This document shows positions 1 to 6,072 of a stretch of 12,313 bases of DNA, in pieces. Position numbers and translations under genes: made by a program. Under the pieces are notes generated by a model. That model was not told where the DNA came from and made no database searches. It saw only the letters and a list, made by a program, of their open reading frames with translations. Source of the stretch: Thioalkalivibrio sp. (GTDB lineage Bacteria; Pseudomonadota; Gammaproteobacteria; SpSt-1174); assembly GCA_011046015.1 (NCBI GenBank), contig DSBO01000052.1, positions 1 through 12,313 on the forward strand, written 5' to 3'. Positions within the stretch are counted from its first letter, which is position 1; each line of letters opens with the position of its first letter.

Positions 1-501
1 CACCACCGCCTCCACCTCGACCTCCCCGGCCACAAACGACACCGTCGGCAGCGCGCGGAACTCGCCGCCGAAGCGCAGGCGCCGCTCGCCCAGCTGGTAG
101 GGAATCTTGCGGTCCATCAGCAGGAAGCACAGCTCCTCGACCGAGTCGGCGAACAGGTGCAGGGTGATGCGCCGGCCCGCGTGGGCCGTGCCCTTGAGGG
201 CGGAGCCGACGAGGCGGGGCGCATAGGACTCGAACATCCGCATCGCCTGGAGCGCGGCCTCGCGCAGACGCGCGACGTTGGCGCGCTCGGCCTCCGTCTG
301 AAACAGGCTTTGCCGCTCCAGCACCGCGGCCTCCACCTCGACGTTCTTCGGCAGGTTGCGCGTGGCGCCGAGCCCCAGGTGCTCGGCCGCCTTGCGCTTG
401 GCCAGGCCGAAATCCTCGAACCCCTCGTCGAGCACGAGACGTGCGGCCTCTTCCGCGATCAGCAGCCGTTCGCGCTCCAGGGCGTGGCTGTTACGCGCCA
501 T
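1..501 (-). CDS. Conserved protein of unknown function, possible degenerate nucleotidyltransferase fold (3' part beyond window)
   Basis: An open frame of 167 codons runs from ATG at 501 to the left edge without a stop, so the C-terminus is missing. The start is set by a good Shine-Dalgarno sequence (GAGGGA, 507–512) 5 bases upstream; the gene begins 9 bases after the mrcA stop. Residues 8–50 are helical and basic-rich (IAEEAARLVLDEG, then LAKRKAAEHLG), a pattern recalling the first helices of TetR-type DNA-binding domains. Residues 93–135 (APRLVGSALKGTAHAGRR, then ITLHLFADSVEEL) resemble the GS-containing strand-turn of nucleotidyltransferase-fold proteins. However, the acidic DxD expected after it reads R-I-T (111–113), so catalysis by that route looks unlikely. 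I recall similar proteins as hypothetical, some doubtfully labelled UDP-N-acetylmuramate–alanine ligase; nothing here supports ligase activity. The fold is inference; the reading frame is secure. Confidence 0.7.
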   Translation of the reverse strand, partial: MARNSHALERERLLIAEEAARLVLDEGFEDFGLAKRKAAEHLGLGATRNLPKNVEVEAAVLERQSLFQTEAERANVARLREAALQAMRMFESYAPRLVGSALKGTAHAGRRITLHLFADSVEELCFLLMDRKIPYQLGERRLRFGGEFRALPTVSFVAGEVEVEAVV

Positions 502-506
502 GGGAA

Positions 507-513
507 TCCCTCA
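507..513 (-). promoter_or_regulatory. Ribosome-binding site overlapping the mrcA stop codon
   Basis: On the minus strand the sequence TGAGGGATTCCCATG contains the mrcA stop (TGA, 513–511), a Shine-Dalgarno core GAGGGA that uses the last two bases of that stop, and the ATG of the next gene at 501. This layout favours translational coupling, with ribosomes finishing mrcA helping initiation of the downstream gene. Confidence 0.6.
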
Positions 514-3036
514 GAACAATTGCTCTGGTATGTCCAGCGTACCACCGGCGCCACCCGCGGTCTCGCCGGCGCCGCCCAACAACGAGAATTCAGGCTCGGG
601 CACGAGATCGGCGCGGAAGGTCTCGAAGATGGCGTCCGCGTTGTCGCTGCCGGCCAGCAGTCCGGTCTCCGGGTCGATGCGCACGGTGACCATGCCGTCG
701 GGCTGGCGCAGGCTGTGCTCCGGCCGACCCGCAAGCACCACGCCCATGTAGCCCACCCACACGGGGAGCGCCGTCGAGGCGCCGGTCTCGCCACGCCCCA
801 GCGGCCGCAGCTGGTCGAAGCCGACCCATACCGTGGTGGCGACATCTGCGTTGTAGCCGCTGAACCAGGCGTCGTTGCCGTCGTTGGTGGTGCCGGTCTT
901 GCCCGACAGGTCGTTGCGGCCCAGCGCCATGGCCCGCTGGCCGGTCCCCTCGCGGATGACCGAGCGCAGCATGCTGGTGATCTGATAGGCGTTCTCCGCC
1001 GGGATCACGCGCTCCGCCGGGAGCCAGGGACGGGTGTCGACCGGCCCCGCGTCGCCCGCCTCGGCGAGGGCATCATCCGCGACCGGCACCGGGTCCACGG
1101 CCAGCGCCTCGGGTTCGCAGTCGTCACACGCCCGCCGGGGCTGGGCAGTGAACAGCGCCTCGCCGTCGCCATCCTCGATACGCTCGATGAAATAGGGTTC
1201 GACGAGATAGCCGCCGTTGGCGAACACGCCGTAGGCGCGCACCATCTCCAGCGGCGTGACCGTGCCACTACCGAGGGCCAGCGACAGGTCGCGCGGCAGG
1301 CGGTTCAGGTCAAAACCGAAACGCTCGATATAGCGGTAGCCATAACCGAGCCCGATGGACTGAAGCAAGCGGATAGAGACCAGGTTGCGGGACTTGGTCA
1401 GGGCGACACGCAGGCGCGTGGGCCCGTAGAACCGTCCGCTGTAGTTCTCGGGACGCCACTCGGCCTCGAGCGCCGGGTCGTCGAACACCACCGGTGCGTC
1501 GTTGACCAGGGTGGCGGGCGTAAAGTCGCGTTCGAGCGCGGCCGAGTAGATGAAGGGCTTGAACACGGAGCCCGGTTGGCGCTCCGCCTGCACCGCGCGG
1601 TTGAACTTGCTCTGGCGAAAGTCGAAACCGCCGATCAGGGCCAGCAGGGCCCCGTCCTCCGGGCGCAGGGACACCAGGGCGCCGGACACCGTCGGCAACT
1701 GGCGCAAGCTCCAGTAGGTCAGCGGCGGGGCATCGGAATCGGCCGCCGCGGCCGTGCGGTCGTCGGACTCGAGCGCCTCGGGCAGGCCCTCGAAGGCAGA
1801 CACGCGCACCACATCGCCGGGCGCTAGTACCGCGCCCGCGCTGGCCGGCACGGGCCCGACGGCGCTTTCGTTGATGTAGGGCCGCGCCCACCCGATGCCT
1901 TCCCAGGGAATCACGCCGAAGCCGAGGTTGTCGACGTACACCCGGACCTGGCGCTCCCCCACATCCGTGACCACGGCCGGCACCAGGCCGCCCAGGCTCG
2001 AATAGGGCTGCAGCAGCGCCTCCAGGGCGTCAGCATCGAGCATCTCGGGCAGCTCGACGCGAGCCTCCGGCCCCCGATAGCCGTGGCGCAGATCGTAATC
2101 GATCAGCCCCTTGCGCAGGGCCGCGGTGGCGGCCGCCTGTGCCTTGGCCTCGACCGTGGTGTAGACCCGATAGCCACCGGTGTAGGCCTCCTCGCCGAAA
2201 CGCTCCACCATCACGGCACGCACCATCTCGCCCACATACGGCGAGTCGACCTCGGACTGAGACAGGTACACCCCGGCCGTCAGCGGCGCCGCGGCGGCCT
2301 CGTCGTGCTGCAGCTGGTCGATGCGCCCCAGTTCCAGCAGGCGGCGCAGGACGTAGTTGCGCCGCTCCTCGGCCCGCTTCGGGTTGACGATGGGGTTGTA
2401 GCTCGACGGCGCCTTGGGCAGCCCGGCGATCATCGCGATCTCCGGAAGGGTCAGCTGCTCGACCGTCTTCGCATAGTAGACCTGGGCGGCCGCACCCACC
2501 CCGTAGGACCGGTTGCCCAGATAGATCTTGTTCAGATACAACTCGAGAATCTCTTCCTTGTTGAGCTCCTTCTCGATCTTGAGGGCGAGGAAGATCTCGC
2601 GCAGCTTGCGCGTGTAGGTCTTTTCCGGGCTGAGGAAGAAGTTGCGCGCCACCTGCATGGTGATGGTACTCGCGCCCTGACCGCGGTCGCCCGACAGGTA
2701 GTTGCTGAGGGCGGCGCGCAGGATTCCGCGGTAGTCGACGCCAGGATGCGTGTAGAAGCGTTCGTCCTCGGCGGCGACGAAGGCATCCCGCAACGTCAAG
2801 GGGATGTCCTCGATGGCCAGCGGCACGCGCCGCTTCTCGCCGTACTCGGCCAGCAGGAGCCCCTCCTTGCTGTAGACCCGCAGCGGCACCTGCATGCGCG
2901 TCTCGCGCAGGGCATCGACATCGGGCAGGCCGGGCACGAAGTAGAGGTAGGCGCCGCCGATGGCCAGCGCGCCGAGGACCACGCCGGCCAGGGCCGCATA
3001 GACGCCCCAGCGGACAAGACGTAGAAAAAGCTTCAT
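511..3036 (-). CDS. mrcA: Penicillin-binding protein 1A, bifunctional transglycosylase/transpeptidase
   Basis: This class A PBP (also called ponA) polymerises lipid II into glycan strands and cross-links them in the periplasm. The 841-residue product is of usual family length. It has a short cytoplasmic tail and one membrane anchor (about 9–33). A GT51 glycosyltransferase domain (about 55–230) carries the catalytic E90 in AAEDERFY and the motif GASTITMQ (121–128). An OB-like insert follows (about 320–420), then a transpeptidase domain with SVFK (active Ser490), SRN (549–551) and KTG (713–715). All key residues are present. The segment between SRN and KTG contains an acidic stretch (about 637–668) with a C-D-D-C pair (637–640). 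The gene is divergent from pilM, as ponA is in Pseudomonas. The Shine-Dalgarno sequence before ATG 3036 is weak (CGTAAGCACATAAAT). A promoter candidate lies at 3088–3116. Confidence 0.97.
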   Translation of the reverse strand: MKLFLRLVRWGVYAALAGVVLGALAIGGAYLYFVPGLPDVDALRETRMQVPLRVYSKEGLLLAEYGEKRRVPLAIEDIPLTLRDAFVAAEDERFYTHPGVDYRGILRAALSNYLSGDRGQGASTITMQVARNFFLSPEKTYTRKLREIFLALKIEKELNKEEILELYLNKIYLGNRSYGVGAAAQVYYAKTVEQLTLPEIAMIAGLPKAPSSYNPIVNPKRAEERRNYVLRRLLELGRIDQLQHDEAAAAPLTAGVYLSQSEVDSPYVGEMVRAVMVERFGEEAYTGGYRVYTTVEAKAQAAATAALRKGLIDYDLRHGYRGPEARVELPEMLDADALEALLQPYSSLGGLVPAVVTDVGERQVRVYVDNLGFGVIPWEGIGWARPYINESAVGPVPASAGAVLAPGDVVRVSAFEGLPEALESDDRTAAAADSDAPPLTYWSLRQLPTVSGALVSLRPEDGALLALIGGFDFRQSKFNRAVQAERQPGSVFKPFIYSAALERDFTPATLVNDAPVVFDDPALEAEWRPENYSGRFYGPTRLRVALTKSRNLVSIRLLQSIGLGYGYRYIERFGFDLNRLPRDLSLALGSGTVTPLEMVRAYGVFANGGYLVEPYFIERIEDGDGEALFTAQPRRACDDCEPEALAVDPVPVADDALAEAGDAGPVDTRPWLPAERVIPAENAYQITSMLRSVIREGTGQRAMALGRNDLSGKTGTTNDGNDAWFSGYNADVATTVWVGFDQLRPLGRGETGASTALPVWVGYMGVVLAGRPEHSLRQPDGMVTVRIDPETGLLAGSDNADAIFETFRADLVPEPEFSLLGGAGETAGGAGGTLDIPEQLF

Positions 3037-3087
3037 ATTTATGTGCTTACGTGAGGTACGGAATCAGGCGGGCTCTGAGTGCCGGGC

Positions 3088-3116
3088 ATTATGAGAACGC
3101 AAATCCTGACCGGCAA
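3088..3116 (-). promoter_or_regulatory. Candidate sigma-70 promoter for mrcA
   Basis: Read on the minus strand, TTGCCG (3116–3111) is followed after exactly 17 bases by CATAAT (3093–3088). Each box is close to the sigma-70 consensus. A start site near position 3081 would leave a leader of about 45 bases before the mrcA ATG. This is a pattern match only. Confidence 0.5.
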
Positions 3117-3122
3117 CAAGCT

Positions 3123-3150
3123 TTGCAATTTATGCTAGTAATTTTATATA
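3123..3150 (+). promoter_or_regulatory. Candidate sigma-70 promoter for pilMNOPQ
   Basis: TTGCAA (3123–3128) is followed after 16 bases by TATATA (3145–3150) in the AT-rich gap. A start near 3157 would give a leader of about 60 bases before the pilM GTG. A second possibility is TTGGCG (3152–3157), an 18-base spacer and TATAGC (3176–3181), closer to the gene. The sequence alone does not decide between them. Confidence 0.4.
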
Positions 3151-3217
3151 GTTGGCGCTAGGATCTAAATAAAAATATAGCAATAATTCATAACCACCGG
3201 CTCTAAAGGGAAAAACT

Positions 3218-4276
3218 GTGCTCCCCTTCACAAGAAAAAAGGTACCGGTCCTGGGTATCGACATCAGCTCCACGTCGGTGAAGCTGGTAGAGCTCAATCC
3301 CACCGGTAACGGCTACAAGGTCGAGAGCCACGCGGTCGAACCGCTGCCAGCGAACGCCGTCGTGGAGAAGAATATTGCCGAAGTCGAGGCGGTGGCCGAA
3401 ACCATACGCAAGGCGGTCAAGCGCGCAGGCACCAAAAACAAGCTCTGCGCCCTCGCCGTACCCTCCTCGGCGGTCATTACCAAGGTCATCACCATGCCGG
3501 CCAGCCTCAACGAGGCCGACATGGAAACCTCCATCCAGCTCGAGGCCGACCAGTACATCCCCTACGCGCTCGAAGAGGTCAACCTCGACTTCGAGATCCT
3601 CGGCCCCACCGAGAAGAACCCCGATACGGTCGACGTACTGCTGGCCGCGTCGCGCAGCGAGAACGTCGAGATGCGCGTGGCCGCGGCCGAGATGGCAGGG
3701 CTTACCGCCAAGATCGTGGACGTCGAGGCCTACGCCATCGAGAACGTCTACCCGCTGCTGCCCGAGTTCGACGCGACCCGCGAGAAGGTTGTGGCCATCA
3801 TCGACGTCGGCGCCACCATGACCAGCATCAACGTCATGGAGCAGGGCAAACTCGCCTACACCCGCGAGCAGCCCTTCGGCGGCAAGCAGCTCACCGAAGA
3901 AATCATGCGCCGTTACGGACTCTCCTACGAGGAGGCCGGGCTGGCCAAGAAGGAGGGCGGCCTTCCCGACAACTACGTGCCGGAGGTCCTCGAGCCGTTC
4001 AAGGAGACCATGGCCAACCAGGTGCACCGCTTCCTGCAGTTCTATTTCGCGGCTAGCCAGCAGGCGGCCGTGGACCACATCATCCTGGCCGGCGGCTGCG
4101 CGTCCATCCGCGGCATCGACGAGATGATCGAATCGCAGATCGGCACGCCGACCACGATCGCCAACCCCTTCTCTCGCATGTCGCTCGCTTCCCGTATCAA
4201 CCCGCAGCGCCTGGCGGATGACGCCCCGTCGCTGATCCTCGCCTGCGGCCTGGCCTTGCGGAGGAGTTTCGCGTAA
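3218..4276 (+). CDS. pilM: PilM, actin-like ATPase of the type IV pilus alignment complex
   Basis: This cytoplasmic protein binds the N-terminal tail of PilN and links the pilus motor side to the inner-membrane platform. The 352 residues match the family length. The actin/FtsA-type nucleotide-binding motifs are visible: phosphate-1 loop LGIDISSTSVKL (12–23), phosphate-2 loop AIIDVGATMTS (193–203) and adenosine motif IILAGGCASIRG (288–299). Other family blocks such as EADQYIPYALEEV (109–121) and FGGKQLTEEI (220–229) are also conserved. The start is GTG at 3218, supported by AAAGGG (3205–3210) 7 bases upstream and by an N-terminus that aligns with Pseudomonas PilM as I recall it. The stop overlaps the pilN start by one base (TAATG). 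It is the first gene of the operon. Confidence 0.97.
   Translation: MLPFTRKKVPVLGIDISSTSVKLVELNPTGNGYKVESHAVEPLPANAVVEKNIAEVEAVAETIRKAVKRAGTKNKLCALAVPSSAVITKVITMPASLNEADMETSIQLEADQYIPYALEEVNLDFEILGPTEKNPDTVDVLLAASRSENVEMRVAAAEMAGLTAKIVDVEAYAIENVYPLLPEFDATREKVVAIIDVGATMTSINVMEQGKLAYTREQPFGGKQLTEEIMRRYGLSYEEAGLAKKEGGLPDNYVPEVLEPFKETMANQVHRFLQFYFAASQQAAVDHIILAGGCASIRGIDEMIESQIGTPTTIANPFSRMSLASRINPQRLADDAPSLILACGLALRRSFA
4260..4266 (+). promoter_or_regulatory. pilN ribosome-binding site inside the end of pilM
   Basis: GGAGGAG, a nearly perfect Shine-Dalgarno sequence, sits within the last codons of pilM, 9 bases before the pilN ATG at 4276. It fixes that start despite the one-base overlap with the pilM stop. 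Confidence 0.7.
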
Positions 4277-4878
4277 TGGCTCACATCAACCTGCTCCCCT
4301 GGCGCGACGCCGAACGCAAACGCAAGCAACAGGAATTCCTCACGCTCGCCGGCTTCACCCTCGTGCTGGGCGCCATCGTGGTGTTCTTCGTGCACGTGCA
4401 CGTCAACGGCATGATCGAATACCAGAAGAGTCGCAACACCTTCCTCGAGAACGAGATCAAGCTGCTGGAGAGAAAGGCCGAGGAAATCAAGGAACTCGAG
4501 GCCACCAAGAAGGCGCTGCTCGACCGCATGGAGATCATCCAGCAGCTGCAGGCCGCCCGGCCCGGCGTGGTTCACCTGTTCGACGAGATGGTCACCACCC
4601 TCCCCGAGGGCGTCTACCTGACCGCACTGGCGCAGAAGAACGGCGTGGTCAGCATCAGCGGGCGTGCCGAGTCCAAGGCCCGCGTGGCGACCTACATGCG
4701 CAACCTGGACGCCTCGGAATGGCTCAAGAACCCGCAGCTCAGCGTGATCGAAACCAAGGACACCAGCGCCCTGCGCGCCAGCGACTTCGCCCTGACCGTC
4801 GAACAGACCCGGCCCGGCGCCGAGGACGAGGAGACCTCGTCCGAGCGCCAGGCCGCCGCGCCCAAGCGGGGTAATTGA
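4276..4878 (+). CDS. pilN: PilN, inner-membrane type IV pilus alignment protein
   Basis: PilN is a single-pass membrane protein that binds PilM on the cytoplasmic side and pairs with PilO in the periplasm. The 200-residue product opens with the family hallmark INLLPWR (residues 4–10), the tail that docks into PilM, followed by a basic stretch DAERKRKQQ. One membrane helix follows (about 22–43). A charged heptad-like region, probably a coiled coil, covers about 48–92. A ferredoxin-like periplasmic domain then contains LPEGVYLTALAQ. The acidic, Gln- and Glu-rich tail (about 175–200) looks disordered. It overlaps pilM by one base, and its TGA overlaps the possible TTG start of pilO, so translation is probably coupled along the operon. 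Confidence 0.96.
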   Translation: MAHINLLPWRDAERKRKQQEFLTLAGFTLVLGAIVVFFVHVHVNGMIEYQKSRNTFLENEIKLLERKAEEIKELEATKKALLDRMEIIQQLQAARPGVVHLFDEMVTTLPEGVYLTALAQKNGVVSISGRAESKARVATYMRNLDASEWLKNPQLSVIETKDTSALRASDFALTVEQTRPGAEDEETSSERQAAAPKRGN

Positions 4879-4880
4879 AC

Positions 4881-5483
4881 ATGGATCTTTCAGAACTCAA
4901 GAATTTCGACATCAACAGCCTGGACGTGAACAACCTGGGCAGCGCCCCGGGGGCGGTCAAGGCGATCATCATCGGTCTGCTGTTCATCGCGGTGCTGGGC
5001 GCCGGCTACTACTTCGACACCAAGGGGCAGCTCGAGCAACTGGCCAGCGAGGAACGCAAGGAGACCCAGCTGCGGCAGAAGTTCGAGACCGAGCAGCGCA
5101 AGGTGGCCAACCTCGAGGAACTCAAGCAGCAGCTCGAAGAGATGCGGCGTTCCTTTGGCGCGATGCTGCGCCAGCTGCCGAGCAAGACCGAGATCCCGAA
5201 CCTCATCGTCGACGTCTCGCAAACGGGGCTGGCCAGCGGCCTGGAGATCGACCTGTTCCGCCCCCAGGACGAGGTCCGCAAGGGGTTCTACGCGGAAAAG
5301 CCGATCCAGCTGCGCGTGGTTGGCAACTATCACCAGATGGGCGATTTCGTCAGTGGCGTGGCCGCACTGCCACGCATCGTCACCCTGCATGACATCAACA
5401 TCAAGCCGATGGATGACGGTCGTCTGACGATGGAAGCCCTGGCGAAGACCTACCGCTATCTCGACGAACAGTCCGGCGAGTGA
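4881..5483 (+). CDS. pilO: PilO, inner-membrane type IV pilus alignment protein
   Basis: PilO forms a heterodimer with PilN through matching topology and with it holds PilP and the secretin in line with the pilus motor. Counting from ATG 4881 the protein has 200 residues: a short polar N-terminus, one membrane helix (about 25–44), a periplasmic coiled coil rich in Glu, Lys and Gln (about 50–90), and a ferredoxin-like domain with FYAEKPIQLRVVGNYHQMG. An in-frame TTG at 4875 would add two residues and overlap the pilN stop. I prefer ATG 4881 because AAGCGGGG (4864–4871) lies 9 bases before it but only 3 bases before the TTG. The stop TGA at 5481–5483 overlaps a GTG that could start pilP. Confidence 0.95.
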   Translation: MDLSELKNFDINSLDVNNLGSAPGAVKAIIIGLLFIAVLGAGYYFDTKGQLEQLASEERKETQLRQKFETEQRKVANLEELKQQLEEMRRSFGAMLRQLPSKTEIPNLIVDVSQTGLASGLEIDLFRPQDEVRKGFYAEKPIQLRVVGNYHQMGDFVSGVAALPRIVTLHDINIKPMDDGRLTMEALAKTYRYLDEQSGE

Positions 5484-5527
5484 GTCGACGCATGATGCAC
5501 AAACAAAAACAGACCGGGCCTAAAGCG

Positions 5528-6052
5528 ATGAAACGAATCAAGGGTCAGCACCTGGTCGCCACCCTGCTCGTCAGCACCGTATTGCTGGCAGGCTGCGGCG
5601 ACAACATGAGTGACCTGCGCGCCTACGTGGACGAGGTCAAGGCGCGCAAGACGGCGCCACCCAAGGCCATTCCGGACATCAAGCCCTACGAGAGCTTCAC
5701 CTACCCCGACCACACGAAAAACCCGTTTGATACGCGCATTCTTGCCGCCGCGCCGGACCCGGTGAACCTCAATATCCCGGAGATCGACGCCGACCGTCCG
5801 CGCGAGTTTCTCGAGAGCTTCCCGCTCGACAGCCTCAAGCTCGTGGGAACGCTCGAGCAGGCAAGCACCCTGTGGGCCCTGATCCGGACACCGGATGGCA
5901 CCATCCAGCGTGTCACTCACGAGAACTACATGGGCCAGAACAACGGCAAGATCATCGAGATCACGCCGAGCCGGCTGACCCTGAAGGAATACATTCGTGA
6001 TGAATTCGGTGGCTACATCGAACGCGAAACTGCTGTCGCCATTAGCGAATAA
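5528..6052 (+). CDS. pilP: PilP, type IV pilus inner-membrane lipoprotein
   Basis: PilP is a lipoprotein that connects the PilN/PilO heterodimer to the N-terminal domains of the PilQ secretin. From ATG 5528 the 174-residue product begins with a textbook lipoprotein signal: basic MKRIKG, a hydrophobic stretch, and lipobox LLAGC with acylated Cys23. An extended linker (LRAYVDEVKARKTAPP, then KAIPDIKPYESFTYP) precedes a C-terminal beta-rich domain (about 95–165) containing LDSLKLVGTLE. In-frame starts at GTG 5480, ATG 5492 and ATG 5495 would add up to 16 residues. GTG 5480 overlaps the pilO stop. The added residues are polar, fit poorly before a signal peptide and are absent from PilP as I recall it from Pseudomonas, but the Shine-Dalgarno sequence does not settle it. 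The gene and its stop are certain; the start is less so. Confidence 0.9.
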   Translation: MKRIKGQHLVATLLVSTVLLAGCGDNMSDLRAYVDEVKARKTAPPKAIPDIKPYESFTYPDHTKNPFDTRILAAAPDPVNLNIPEIDADRPREFLESFPLDSLKLVGTLEQASTLWALIRTPDGTIQRVTHENYMGQNNGKIIEITPSRLTLKEYIRDEFGGYIERETAVAISE

Positions 6053-6059
6053 GTCTTAA

Positions 6060-6065
6060 AGAGGA
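6060..6065 (+). promoter_or_regulatory. pilQ ribosome-binding site
   Basis: AGAGGA lies 7 bases before ATG 6073 in the 20-base gap after pilP. It supports this start, which precedes a long signal peptide, over later in-frame codons. Confidence 0.65.
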
Positions 6066-6072
6066 CATAGCA

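Larger units (their letters stand above)
3037..3217. other. AT-rich divergent intergenic region between mrcA and pilM
   Basis: This is the longest non-coding stretch of the window. The half next to pilM (about 3118–3190) is strikingly AT-rich compared with the GC-rich genes around it. It must hold the 5' signals of both the cell-wall gene mrcA and the pilus operon. Candidate promoters for each direction are listed separately. I see no RNA gene, riboswitch or strong inverted repeat in it. Confidence 0.85.

Noticed and set aside
157..1827. Long plus-strand open frame of 556 codons opposite mrcA and the partial gene
   Set aside because: It is antisense to PBP1A, which has all catalytic motifs. 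The frame spans two real genes and their junction, shows no recognisable domain, and is typical of GC-rich sequence where antisense stops are rare.
3152..3168. Sigma-54-like promoter (TTGGCGCTAGGATCT) before pilM
   Set aside because: The GG is present but no GC follows at the required distance.
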